DNA of 64,000 nt, from NCBI GenBank assembly GCA_949752735.1, contig OX457047.1, positions 12,837,976-12,901,975 on the forward strand. Direction: 5' to 3'. Of the stretch, positions 11,261 to 22,080 are shown in pieces. The notes below the pieces were generated by a model. The model was not told where the DNA came from and made no database searches. It worked only from the letters and a program-made list of their open reading frames with translations. Both the position numbers and the translations under genes were made by a program. The DNA comes from Lumbricus terrestris. Its lineage: Eukaryota > Annelida > Clitellata > Crassiclitellata > Lumbricidae. Positions within the stretch are counted from its first letter, which is position 1. The number at the start of each line of letters is the position of its first letter.

Positions 11261-13095
11261 CAGCGCAAGGAAGGACAAAGTACTAAGTAAAATGGACATT
11301 TGCTCAAAGAATATAAACAAATGAGACACTCTCTGCTAGCCTATATGATGCCAAATGGCATTTAGAACTAGAGTAGACTATTAATCAGTCAGCAACACAA
11401 TGCACAGTAATGTAGAAAAGTCATGTGAAGCCAACCAAAAGATCCCTGTTGACAGGCGACAGATAGCATGGATGGACAGAATCGCTTAACCAAATTGCAT
11501 CAATATGATGGAGAGATGATAGGTGACAGCGCAAGTCGTGATTCACAAACTAATTAAAAGTACTTACATCAAAAGGATTTAGGTTAAAATATGTTGCTCC
11601 TGGCCTTGTTAGTCTATCAATCTGCTGTTTAGGAGTCAAAACAGAATCTCGCTTTTCTATTTCTTTAACCTGTAAAACAATATACATGTATGCAACAATT
11701 TTAAATGAAAACTACATGTCTGCCTTGGCATCATTATGGTCTACAGAATCTGTGGTCAAATGTGAAAATCTAAATTCCTGCATGCAAGAGCCACATGGAA
11801 GTGGCTACAGCATGAATCCTTTTCATCAATCCAGATTCCATAAGTTCAATTAAGGCAAGAATTTGTTTAATCAATCCTGCTTAGAACTATATGAACATTG
11901 AATAACTATTTTTCGTAAACCCAAAGACTGTGTGACATTCCATGCACACAATATGGTCGCCCAAGAAACTCTACAGTAGATCGCTGCATCTTTATAAGCC
12001 GCATCCCACGATGCAAAGTGCCGAGTAAGTAAGTAATTAACAAGAAATTAAAACGAGCTTTAAGTAAGTAAATAGGACATGTTGTACAAGTACAGCAAAA
12101 ATTTCCAGAAAAGGCTTAAAGGGTGAAGATTAAATGTTCGAAAATTCTGTCGGCAGTAACTGCCTTTCATCTCATAAGATTTCGTTCGAATCATCCGTTC
12201 AAAATTAACGAGGCCAATGTGTAAAACGCAAAATTAACTTCTAACTTCAAAAGTGCCAAATCAGTTTAAGAAGCGCAGGTCTCTTCACTTTCAAACTTTC
12301 TATTTAAGTAAGTAAGTAAGTAAGTAAGTATATTCTTTAATGTATCAGCTGCAAACGCACTCTGACTTACAAGCATACAAAAACACAATACAAAAAAACA
12401 AATACAGGACAAATATGGCAGCCATCAACGGCGCCCACTCATAGCTCTAGCCTACTGATGGTAAAGTCACAACGACAGAGTTATTCTTAGGCAAAACAGA
12501 AACTCCGCTCGAGAAGCACAAGTCACCACCGTCGAACTCCTACACGTTGGCTACACGAAGAGTTCAACTGACAGTTTCTCGTGCCGATGATGGAAGTTGA
12601 ACAGTAATTTCAGTGTTTACAGGGTCGAGATGCACAAGTCCGAAGAGCAGCGACGGGTAGCACAACGCTGGAAACGTGGCGCTACTACGGTACGGTCTTT
12701 GGTTGTTGTTAATAAAAGTGCAGATCCTTTCTTTTCCCGTTCATGTGAGCAAACGTTCGGCCATCAATAATGACGCTCCAATAATGACGAACCTGGGACC
12801 CCTTGATGTTGAGCGCAATGGACCAGTCCAAAGAGGAACCGCATGGCGAGAGTTGAACGTCAAAATTTATAATCAATATCCCGTCCAAATGCTTACAACA
12901 CAGATGAAGAAAAGTCAGAAACTCGAGACTCGACATCGGTAAACATCAGAAAACCCGAACAAAAACGAGCGAGTTAAGCAACAGACGTAAAAATCTGCCA
13001 TAATAACAGAGAGGCACGATCATCGACCAACATGGCCGAACGACCATAGAGCTATGTATTTACTGCATATTTTCAATTTTTACTCGGCACATTGC
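11261..13095. other. Unassigned stretch with (AAGT)n tracts
   Basis: I see no gene. Short AAGT runs occur at about 12027 and 12304-12331. The latter is followed by ATATTCTTTAATG, the same junction seen (inverted or direct) at 21790 and 55020, so it is probably a LINE 3' tail. Open frames at 12676-12942 (+) and 12709-12936 (-) overlap each other and have no recognisable domain. Confidence 0.4.
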
Positions 13096-14290
13096 ATCAT
13101 GGGGTAGAGGTTTATGACGGTTCGGTAGCACATAAACAATATGGCCGTCACAGATAGAGGCAGAATAGAGCTGTCTTACCGATGGCGATCGATAGCCCAA
13201 TGTCCCGCACAAAACATTGGGCTTCCTCATCAGTCAGTGCTGTTGTCTTAAGTAAGTATGTAATAGAATAGGCTACATGATTTGTTAAAAACAGAGCATT
13301 TCGCAGTCCATAGTTTCAGCGTTGTAAATTAGTCCATCGGAGCAGCTTAGCTGTTTCATCCATCCGATCACTAATGTTTCAATCTAGTTGCCCGACAATA
13401 ATATTTTATCAAATGATATATGGGCGTGTTATCTGAGCATGGATCAGCGTTCTCGTCAGTACTCAGTGGCGATTATGTCACACTGAGGGTAGCTGATGAT
13501 CCTAACAGCAGTATTCTAAATAAAAAGTATAGCGATGGATATGACTAAAACTAGCGCACCAAATCGAAGCGCTTGAAATGTGGACTTGGAGAAGAATGGA
13601 GAAGATCAGCTGGACGGAACACAGAACAAACGAGGAAGTGCTGGAAAGGATTTCCAGAGGAAAGAACAATGATAAAAACAATCAGAGAAAGACAAAAGAA
13701 ATGGATAGGGCATACGATGAGAGAAGACAACCTGGTAAAAACTGTGATAGAAGGCAAAATGGAGGGGAAAAGAACAAGAGGAAGACCACGACAGATGATG
13801 TTGGACACGATGATGACGAGGATTGGATACCAAAGACTAAAGGAGAAGGCCCAGCGGAGGGAAGAGTGGCGACATTGGACAGCAGAACCTGCCTAGGGGC
13901 AGAGAACCAGAAGAAGCGCACCATAAGCAGATATTTATAATCCAGTGCCTCTTGACAGGCAGATAATAATCCAGTGCCCCTCCATAGGTGAAAGAATCAG
14001 TGCAATAAAATGGCAAGCTTCCAATTTGCGTTTGAATTGATAACAGTGGATAGGTGTTTAAAGGTCATTCAATTTTGCTTTATTCTTTAGCTTATTTAAG
14101 CTTATTAATATTTATGAAAATATACGTTTTCATGGTCTTTTGACCACTGATTGACACGGAAACACAAGGTTTCGCATGGAAACATTGGGCTATCAATCAC
14201 CATAAGTCAGACTGCTCTATTCTGCCTCTATCTGTGATGACCATATTGTTTATGTGCTACCGAGCCGTCGTAAACCTCTACCCATTATGG
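13096..14290. mobile_element. Foldback (inverted-repeat) element 1 with LINE-C inside
   Basis: Positions 13096-13204 and 14181-14290 are reverse complements over about 108 bases at roughly 85 percent by eye. The outer ends read TCATGGGGTAGAGG and CCTCTACCCATTATGG, and both arms carry GGTAGCACATAAACAATATG. The spacer holds a LINE-C fragment (13540-13930). The same arm sequence forms a second element at 14555-15330. No transposase was found and the target duplication is unclear. Confidence 0.7.
13540..13930 (+). pseudogene. LINE-C C-terminal fragment
   Basis: The C-terminus of an endonuclease/reverse-transcriptase LINE, split by a frameshift near 13670: MWTWRRMEKISWTEHRTNEE in one frame, then TIRERQKKWIGH, EGKMEGKRTRGRPRQMML and REEWRHW in the next. 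The same blocks occur at 26392-26720 and 33915-34190. It ends in the hairpin CTGCC-TAGG-GGCAG followed by AGAACC and a short AGA-rich tail. 5'-truncated and dead. Confidence 0.8.
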
Positions 14291-14554
14291 TATGCGACTG
14301 ATAGGACGCAGCGCTCTGTTTTAGCCAAGTCGTTGGCAACCATATTGTTTCTGTATACAGTCTTCGGGATTACTCTATTTTTTTTCAATCTATAAATAAC
14401 AATGATTGTTCGCCAATCCAGCTCCAATTTCAGCAAGAATCTTTTAACTGGTCCCACTTCTATTCAAGTAAACATTATTTTCATCAATCAGACTTCTATT
14501 TGGCAAGAAGTCTTTTTGTCAATCCTCCTTGACTTGTTTGCGGTTATTGTTACT

Positions 14555-15330
14555 GACAGCTTGGTAGCAAGTAAACAATATCTTCTTCTTTAGGTTCTCT
14601 GCCCAGTGGCCGGTCCGAACGTCCAATGTCTCCATATTTCCCGCTGTTGTGCCATGTCTTTAAGTTCTCTGTAGCCCTTTTCCATTATCCCGTCCAGCAG
14701 TAAACAATATGGTCGTCGCAGATAAGGGCAGAATAGAGCGGTGTCACTTACGGCGATCTATAGCCCAATGTTTTCGCGACCTACAGCGATCTATAGCCCA
14801 ATGTTATCGTGAAAGTAAGTAAGTAAAAATATCATGAAAAGGTATATTTTCATAAATATTAACACGCTTAAATAAGCTAAAGAACACAACGAAATCGATT
14901 GACGTTAATACATTGGCCGCCAGCTACGAGATATCTCGTGGTTAAAAAACTTCCCGCACCACGCTAGCTACGATATAATTTTTTTTATCTCGTTGTTAAA
15001 ATAAATAGCGATATACGCAAACACTGACGCACGCTCAATAATTTGCGGGTGGGCCAAGGCAGGGGCGCGGGGTGGCGGGGTAAGGGCGAAGCGGGGTTGG
15101 GACGTAGTGAGAATAGCAATATTAATTACCACATCAAATTTTGGAATGCCCATACATCGTCCACTCCTATTAATAAGCGTGTTAATATTTATGAAAATAT
15201 ACCTTTTCATGATACTTTTACTTACTTACTTTCGCGATAACATTGGGCTATCTATCGCCGTAAGTGACACCGCTCTATTCTGCCCTTATCTGAGACGACC
15301 ATATTGTTTACTTGCTACCGAGCGGTCAGT
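14555..15330. mobile_element. Foldback element 2
   Basis: Left arm 14699-14877 and right arm 15172-15327 are reverse complements: ACAATATGGTCGTCGCAGAT, GGGCAGAATAGAGCGGTGTC and the inner ATATTTATGAAAATATACCT block. The outer left end (GGTAGCAAGTAAACAATAT) has been split by a LINE-C insertion at 14582-14698. The arm sequence is shared with foldback element 1. The spacer includes a GC-rich patch (15050-15100) and no gene. Confidence 0.75.
14582..14698 (-). mobile_element. Very short 5'-truncated LINE-C insertion (117 bp)
   Basis: On the minus strand this encodes the last residues of LINE-C (GYRELKDMAQQREIWRHW, then a stop) followed by an AAG-rich tail. It is flanked by a 12-bp direct repeat AGTAAACAATAT (14570-14581 and 14699-14710), the target duplication. 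That repeat is part of the foldback arm, so the insertion is younger than foldback element 2. Severe 5' truncation and a long target duplication are hallmarks of target-primed reverse transcription. Confidence 0.88.
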
Positions 15331-15955
15331 AACATTAACCCTTGTTTGCCACTAACGCCACAACCAAGGCAATGGCGAATAATTTTAGTAATTTAGAACG
15401 CTAAAGCGAACGTGGACATAATAGTAAAATAATAAATCACGCTAAAGCGAACGCTTGCCTTTACCCCTATTATCGCTCACATGGGAATCGTTAGACAAAA
15501 TTTTTATTCTGATGCAACATATAACAATTTAATGTAGAGTATCAAACAAAAAACACAAATCAGTCCATTAATTGAACCTTACGTGCTAGTGTAACAGCTT
15601 GCCGATATATAATATTACGGCTTCGATACTACTAAATCAACTGGACAGGGTGGTTAGGCTACACGGTCTCTGCCGAAAGTTATAATTATGTTAAATGTAA
15701 TACCTCTGTATAGAACTCGTTGAAAGCGCTTTCAGACTGTTGTCCATCTTGGCTGAAATTATCCTCATGTCCAGACATCTCCAATAATAATTTGAACCAT
15801 AGAAGACCTAGGCCTAGCCTACTGCAAATTTCACAAAAAATTATACAAATCCTATTATACGAGGTGAACGATTTGTTGATTCTTGAACGCACGTTACGGG
15901 CGCACTTTCTAAATTCAACTGAGAATTCCGAACAAGCGCACTGATAAAAAAGTAA
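15331..15955. other. Unassigned stretch
   Basis: I see no gene or clear repeat. Short overlapping open frames at 15686-15944 on both strands have no recognisable domain. Confidence 0.4.
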
Positions 15956-16310
15956 GTAAGTATATTTTTAATCGTAATCGAAGGCTAATCTCCTAATTTC
16001 TAAAGCGTCACTGGAAAGCTAAGCGCGGGGCACCGGCTTATTCACGAGCGCTGCGTTGAGTTAGAAGGGTTGTCCGTGAGAGTAGTCCGTGGTGGTCCGG
16101 GTCGAGTTACCATAGGATCAGGATTAATTGCGTTGAGTCAAACGGGTTGGCCGTAAGAGTAGTCCATGGTGGTCCGGGCTTCGCGTCTGTCACTCGAGGT
16201 ACCGTACGTAGGATCAGAGGGGTGGAACAGCTACTAAGGTGGGTGTCGTATGAGCCGGGAATTGGAGGGTGGAGGATCAGATGAACCAGGATAAGAGCTC
16301 TTGAAAAGAA
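15956..16310 (-). repeat. LINE-A 3'-UTR fragment with ATTACG-type tail
   Basis: A 3' tail (complement of AATCGTAATCG) is followed by the LINE-A 3' UTR: AAAGCGTCACTGGAAAGCTA, GGCACCGGCTTATTCACGAG and GGTGGGTGTC, matching 17745-17960 and 5835-6030. Within it the segment containing GTTGAGT, GGTTG.CCGT and AGAGTAGTCC is duplicated (about 16053-16095 and 16130-16172). Confidence 0.65.
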
Positions 16311-16488
16311 CTAAAAAATATAACCAGTTGCAAAACAGCACTCTGGTAAAAAAAAGTATCACATATAAAAATTCACATAATATGACATAAATCACTAATT
16401 ACATCTAATTACTACTTACACCCTGACACACTTACAACAGAAACTTTAGCGCAAGAGACTGAAAAGGTGCTTTTCAAAGCTGTATCAG

Positions 16489-16653
16489 CATGGGCGGAGT
16501 TTATCAGAGGCTATGGGGGGTGCTAAGCCCACCCCCCAGAAGACCCAGATTCATTTTTAACCGTGTAAATGGCTTCTTTTTCCAGGCTTAGTCCCCCAAG
16601 AAGGCTTTAGCAAGTTTAGCCCCTCCAAGAACGGAAACCAAACTCCGCCCATG
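16489..16653. mobile_element. 165-bp hAT-like MITE, split near its right end
   Basis: The ends are CATGGGCGGAGTTT (16489) and AAACTCCGCCCATG (ending 16653), perfect 14-bp inverted repeats. A hAT element has inserted into its last 8 bases, so a second copy of CGCCCATG lies at 18677-18684. Beyond that comes TGTATCAA (18685-18692), matching TGTATCAG (16481-16488) as the MITE's own 8-bp target duplication with one mismatch. The MITE was therefore here before the hAT. Confidence 0.85.
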
Positions 16654-16989
16654 CAAGGCCGTATTTACTTTGGTGGAGGCCCATGTGCGCCGCTGTGGTG
16701 GAGGCCCAATGGACATAAGATAATTGTAAAAAAAATCAATTTTAATGGTGCCGTACGTACCACAGCAATGCCGTCAGAAGGGCGCCTCACCTACAACTTG
16801 CAGCAGGATAGCCTGGATAGGCCTTACAAAATATAAAGTTTAGGCTGATGTCCATGACATACGTGTAGGCTGTACGGACCTCGTGGGGATCGAGGGCCTA
16901 CGAAACTACTCATGGAGGGCCACGTCAACTTTCCGGCCCGTGGACTTTCAGAGCGACTGTGTCATCTTGAGACCGGTATTTACGCTGTC

Positions 16990-18484
16990 TTCTGGAATGA
17001 CCTGTTACAAAGAGCCATGCAATGCCACCAGCAAGACCCTGCAGGATCCCAAGTTAGATCTAAACTCTGCTGTTGCGCCCCAGCTGGTAAGATCACTGAA
17101 GACTTTCATTGAATCCAAGCGAGATTGCTTCCTGGAGTAGGCCTACGAGAAAGAGTGGATCGAGAAATCCGGAACGGCAGATTACATTCAAAAGAGAGAA
17201 CGCCAACGTAACGTGTGCTTTGATCCACTTGACCAACCTCGAGATCGTCACACTATTCTGCAGACGGAACTGACACCGTCAGATAAATTTCGAATACAGA
17301 ACTTTCTACCAGTCATTGATCAGTTTGTTACTGCCTTGCAGCACCGGCTTAGTGTGTACGATCTTGTTTCGTCTCGGTTTGGCTTCATACGCAAACTGAA
17401 TGTACTGTCATCACAAGAACTGCCAGCAGCAGCATCAATTAAATCTTGTTGAGGTGTACAAATACGACCTCGATGAATGCTTTGGAGACGAGCTTGACAT
17501 GTGCAGTTTGTTGACTTTGTGGAAACATTCAAGGACGAACAAGCTCTGGATGTTTATCTCGAGAATTTCATGTATCAGCTGATAGGCCTACATGGTAAAC
17601 ACGTTCAGGGATCATTTCCTAATGTGGAGATAGCACTCCGCATGTAGGCCTATCTGGTGCTCATGGTCAGTAACTGTAGTGCGGAACGTTCATTCTCCAA
17701 AATGAAACTGATTAGGAATAGACTTCGCACATCGATAATCGTAATCGTAATCTCGAAACTTCTACAGCGCCCACAAAAGCCAAGTCGCGGGAACCAGCTT
17801 ATTCACAGGCGCTCAATCAAAACAAAATCGATAGGCAGCGGGTCAAGTCCGGAGAGTCAGGCAGGCAGATAGATGGACGGCTAAGGTGGGTGATGTTTAG
17901 AGTTGAAGTGGCGGGGGATGTAAGGAGAAGAGGAAGAATCAGGATAGGATTTTTGAAAGAGCAATGTTTTCAGTTTTGAGTGAAAGACCTGTGGGGAGAT
18001 AGCGAGAGGTGGAGTTTTGGTGAGTTCGTATGATGGGTCGGAAGTTTGCCGAAGTGCTGGCGGAAGTTTGTTCCAGAGAGGTGGAACGGCAATGGCTATG
18101 GAGCGGTTTGCGAATTTCAGTGATGAAGTGATGGGAGGGCGAAGCAGTGTAATGGAGGATGAGGAGCGTGTTGAACGAGGTGGCTGGATGGTGAACAACT
18201 GACGAAGGTAGAACGGCTGGGATGATTGAAGTGTATTGTAAGTGAGTGAGAGGACTTTGTATTCGATGCGTTCAGGTATTTTGAGCCAGTGAAGTGATTT
18301 CAGGACAGGAGTGATGTGGTGACGTTTGGAGGCCAATGATAGGTTGTCCCATCTGGCTCTGATGAGCATAGAATCAGACCTTCTGCGTGAAATTAACTTT
18401 GATGATCGGGTGACCGAATTTGCCAAGAAGAAAACACGCAAAGTTTCACTAATTTGGCATGACTTCATAGCCAAAAGAAACTAA
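16990..18484 (+). pseudogene. hAT transposase, C-terminal part, broken
   Basis: Recognisable blocks in order: LDLNSAVA, then SGTADYIQKRERQRNVCFDP, FLPVIDQFVTALQHRLSVYD, FGFIRKLNVLSSQELPAA, and the dimerisation region VSNCSAERSFSKMKLIRNRL ending at about 17736. After the LINE-A insertion the same protein resumes at 18333 with NDRLSHLALMSIESDLLREI, then VTEFAKKKTRKVSL, and stops at 18482. This is the hATC dimerisation signature of the ZMYM1-like/DUF4371 hAT group. Frameshifts and stops (about 17140, 17450, 17646) also occur, so the gene was decaying. The N-terminal zinc finger is not visible. Confidence 0.85.
17737..18331 (-). pseudogene. LINE-A C-terminal fragment inserted in the hAT transposase
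   Basis: On the minus strand: LSLASKRHHITPVLKSLHWL, IEYKVLSLTYNTL, FYLRQLFTIQPPRSTRSSSS, VPPLWNKLPPALR and FHSKLKTLLFQKSYPD. This is the conserved region after the reverse transcriptase of L2/CR1-like LINEs. The 3' UTR (17755-17880) ends in an ATTACG run. The open frame to 18474 runs on into antisense hAT sequence, so its first ~45 residues are not LINE. 5'-truncated. Confidence 0.85.
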
Positions 18485-19194
18485 TTTCTGACCTTTCAGG
18501 CTTTCACGTTTCTTTCAATTGTTTCTTTTCTTAAAATATTTGCGTGAAATTGTATCTGTGGGCAGTGCACAGTACTAAAAAAGTCTGAAAAAATTCTCCC
18601 TTGTGTGGTGGAGGCCCCTATGTGGTGGAGGCCCGTGGGCACTGGCCCCTTGTGCCCACCCCTAAATCCGGGCCTGCGCCCATGTGTATCAAGATCGTTC
18701 CAGCACTTAGGCCATTAGGCTAGTGTTAAGCTACCGAACCCTTAGACCGAACCTGGCTGTGTAGCCGACCTGCGTGTCGCGCGAAACGGGGCCAACGGGA
18801 CGTATTTCGTATAACTTGTATCTGTAATTCTGCGGTCTGTCAGATTGAATGTTAATAAACGAAGATTATAAATTTTTTGCCCCGAGGTAATTAGGATCCC
18901 TCAGGGACTTATACCCCGCAGTCGATCGAGTCGTGGGCTACGATCGACTTGGCTCGCGCGACGATCGACTCGATCGACTTTGTCGACTCGCCGACCTCTC
19001 GGCGACTCGATCGACTTGGCTCGGCCGACGATCGACTCGATCGACTTCGTCGACTCGCCGACCTCTCGACGACTCGATCGACTTGGCTAGGCCGACGATC
19101 GACTCGATCGACTTCGCGTCGACTTGGCCTAGTTTTGTCTCTTGCTCACTTCTGCAGTTATGTGTCTCAAAATGAAATTATACGATAGTAGATC

Positions 19195-20400
19195 TGTGTC
19201 ATAATCTGTGTGACGTCACGATAAGCCTAATTTCGTATATTCTCAGTGGATTTATAGTGGATTTGCACTGTAATCGTAGTGACGTCACAATAGGCCTCGT
19301 TTTAGATTCTGTTGATGAACTTCAATAATTATTACGGTAGATCTGTGTAATAATCGAAGTGACGTCACAATAGACTTAGTTTATACTCTCAAAATAAGTA
19401 CATTTTGAGAGTATAAACTAGGCCTATTGTGACGTCACTTTGATTATTACACAGATCTACCGTAATAATTTATCTGCATGATACCTGCATCATGTAAATG
19501 TAATGCAATGTAAACATGTAATGTAAATCTTCGAGAATTTCTCAGCGCTCACAAAAGCCACGTCATGGAGACCAGCTTATTCACCGGCGCTCATAATCGG
19601 CGCTCATAATTTCACAATAGGCCTAGTTTATTCTCAAAGTGAACTTCTTTAACAGTAGATCTGTATAATGATCTAAGTTACGTCACAATGGACCTAGCTA
19701 GTTTTATATTCTCAAACTGGAAGTATAATAATAGATTAAATTTTGTCTCATAATCAGAACCATGTTGCGCTTAAACAGCCCCCTGCAGTTTTGTATTATG
19801 AAAATGAAATAATATGACAGCAGAGCTGTATCATAATCGAAATGACGCCACAATAGACATAGTTTCGTTTTCTCGGTGAACTTATTTTAAAAAGCAGAAT
19901 TGTATCATAATCGAAGTGACGTCATAAAAGCGAAAGTAAAACGGGGCGTTTTACTTTCGCAAAATGAACGTAATATACTGGCAGATCTGTGTAATAATCG
20001 AAGTGACGCCACAATAAGCCTTGTTTATATTCTCAAAATGCACTTCTATAATTAATAGTACATTTGTATTATAATCGAAGTGACGTCACAATAGGCTTAG
20101 TTTTTTAATTCTCGAAGTCAATTTATTATGTAATTGTAAAATTGCATCATAATCAGAGTGACGTTACAATAAGCATAGGCCTAGTTTTGTATTCTAAAAA
20201 TTAATGAAATTATATGATAGTAGATCTGTATCCTGATCAAAGTGACGCCCCAATAGGCCTAATTTCGTTTTCTCTGTGAACTGATTTAATTGCAGAATTG
20301 TATCATAATCGAAGTGACGTCATAAAAGGTCCCGTTTTATACTCTCAAAAATTAACATCTACATGTATGGAAGCCTATAATAGTAGACATGTATCCTGCT
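19195..20400. repeat. Tandem array (about 70-90 bp unit) containing TGACGTCA
   Basis: The diverged unit reads roughly: AGTAGATCTGT, ATAATCGAAGTGACGTCACA, ATAGGCCTAGTTT, ATTCTC, AAATGAACTT. I see about a dozen units. The full palindromic octamer TGACGTCA is intact at about 19211, 19279, 19361, 19428, 19917, 20081 and 20316 and mutated in others. Confidence 0.75.
19328..19469. repeat. 142-bp near-perfect palindrome
   Basis: Arms 19328-19395 and 19402-19469 are reverse complements at 65 of 68 positions with a 6-base loop AAGTAC. It is an inverted pair of the array unit, each arm holding one TGACGTCA. A second, shorter hairpin (13-bp arms, GCGAAAGTAAAAC, loop GGGGC) lies at 19930-19960. Confidence 0.9.
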
Positions 20401-21244
20401 CATTCAGAAGCGGATCCAAGGGGGAAAATCCAGCAATGCCACACCCCATTCAGAGATTTGCATAGGACGTGACCCTCTCCCCATCAGGTTTCAAGAAGCT
20501 GTAAATCAACGCAACTGAAACAGGAAGGTGAGAGAGAAAGTAGCACATGACTAAAAAGTCATCGTATTTTAAATAACCGGAATTGCCACAGATTTTTTTC
20601 ATTTTTGGGGGTGAAAGACGAAAAAAGATTTTTTTCCGCGGAAGACCAACGAAAATTTTTTGGCGGCCAAAGACCAAAAATCTGGCTCTCCGTCGAAAAT
20701 TTCTGTATCCGCCCCTGTACTCGTTCAACTCAAATCGAAAGCGTACGTCTATGGTCAACTTGAACAGTTCCACTAACACGAAATCGCAAAATGCCAAAAG
20801 GTTCATTAGCTGCACTCGTGTGTAAAAACTTAATTACGTCATTATATCATGTAGGTCACTTTGAGACTTCAAGGAAGAGTAGGCCTAGGCATAAGTAAAA
20901 TATTTCTAAGTCAACTCGAGTAGATGAAACAACGATCGAATCGACTTAGCAAGACTCGCGATCGACTCGACTTTCAAGTCGACGATATTTCGATCGACTC
21001 GACTTGGCAAGACTCACGATCGACTCGACTTGGAAGTCGATCGAGTCGACGATTTTTCGATCGACTCGACTTGGCGAGACTCACGATCGACTCGACTTGC
21101 AAGTCGATCGAATCGACGATTTTTCGATCGACTCGACTTGGCCGAGTTATGATCGACTCGATCGATCGACTCGATCGACTGCGGGGTATAGCGGGACTTC
21201 ATTGCTAACTATTGTTTAAAAACTAGTCCGGAATTGTCAGGCCT

Positions 21245-21480
21245 CGTCTTCAGGGTTCGAAGAGAAAGTTCCTTTAAAAGCGACGGTTATAGCGCTGAAT
21301 GTTGACAGATATGATAGGCGCTGGAAAAGAAAAGTTGCTTCGATGGACGATTATGCGCTTGCCGATTTCGTTGAATTCCAAGGCTGATGGAGTGATGGAT
21401 TAAGCGGGCCTAGGGTCTCTATGGCCACTGGTTGGAAGATGTAGGAAGCGGGAAGACCTGCATATTTATGGGGTTTACGG
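21245..21480 (-). pseudogene. LINE-R C-terminal fragment
   Basis: On the minus strand: SYIFQPVAIETLGPLNPSL, then after a stop EATFLFQRLS and ITVAFKGTF. These align with DFIPLALETLGPIN and the RETGFLFQ.ISITIQRYNAI region of LINE-R at 36617-38520 and 34600-34716. Only the extreme C-terminus survives, with a stop codon. Confidence 0.65.
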
Positions 21481-21779
21481 TCGGCCCAGAGCCGTTTTAA
21501 CGCCTAGGCACGCGAGGCACATGCCTATGACCCCGCGCAACAGAGGGGCCCCGGGGCGACCCAAACATACTATATCGCATAACAAATTAGCAACGTGTTA
21601 TACGAACTTTGACCAAAGACCTCATAGTAAAACTAATATCTTTGCTTTGACGTATGTTAAACTTACATTATTTTTATCTTACACTGCTGTGCTTAGTACA
21701 AAGATTGCTGTTCTAGCTGTGTCAGCAGCATACTAGCCTATAGCCTATTATTAACAAATGTAAAAAATTACACACACGC

Positions 21780-22080
21780 ACATAGTAAGAAAGTAAATAA
21801 GAATATTCTTTAATAGACCACCAGCAAACGCATAATAGTTTACAGAGGAAATAAATAATAGAAAACACTTATGCAAAGTTATACAACATTCACATAATAA
21901 AAGTTCTTCTGGCTAAAGAATCAACTCTAGGAAGGGTTAGATTGTGTGACCATGGTTGAGTATTGTATGGAGTGACCTTATTGGGAGGGAGGAGGTCATG
22001 AAGAATGTGACAAGGATTTAAGAGGATAGAGCGGAAAATAGCAGTCAGCTCTGGAACAGAGTGCGTCAAAACTAGGAAAA
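21780..22080 (-). pseudogene. LINE C-terminal fragment with (AAGT)n-type tail
   Basis: The minus strand gives NPCHILHDLLPPNKVTPYNT and LPRVDSLARRTF, the style of an L2/CR1-like LINE C-terminus, followed by a CTTA-repeat tail at 21782-21800 beside ATATTCTTTAAT. The same tail junction is seen at 12304 and 55020. 5'-truncated. Between 22081 and 22596 I see nothing assignable. Confidence 0.5.

Larger units (their letters stand above)
16654..18676 (+). mobile_element. hAT transposon (2.0 kb) with interrupted transposase gene
   Basis: The element runs from CAAGGCCGTATTTA to TAAATCCGGGCCTG, imperfect inverted ends. It is bracketed by a perfect 8-bp duplication, CGCCCATG, at 16646-16653 and 18677-18684. 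GTGGAGGCCC also recurs near both ends (16672 and 18608, 18624). It encodes a hAT transposase remnant and has been hit by a LINE-A insertion. Ends, duplication length and coding content all agree on hAT. Confidence 0.9.
18910..21190. mobile_element. 2.3-kb inverted-repeat element with CGATCGACT arrays and TGACGTCA minisatellite
   Basis: The first and last 24 bases (18910-18933 and 21167-21190; start TATACCCCGCAGTCGATCGA) are perfect inverted repeats. The 8 bases outside, CAGGGACT and GCGGGACT, match at six positions and may be a decayed target duplication. Both ends carry arrays of CGATCGACTCGATCGACTT-like units (18920-19130, 20935-21190). The middle is a tandem array. No transposase is visible; the serine/arginine/aspartate-rich open frames over the arrays come from the repeat. 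The 3' tail of LINE-A also appears at about 19530-19610. Confidence 0.75.

Noticed and set aside
12676..12942. Small gene
   Set aside because: Overlapping frames on both strands, no recognisable domain, no splice or expression support.
17881..18474. One 197-residue minus-strand protein
   Set aside because: It is a chance fusion of antisense hAT transposase sequence with a LINE-A C-terminal fragment.
18933..19188. Arg/Ser/Asp-rich proteins over 18933-19188 and 20924-21219
   Set aside because: Open frames created by the CGATCGACT array, present on several frames and both strands.
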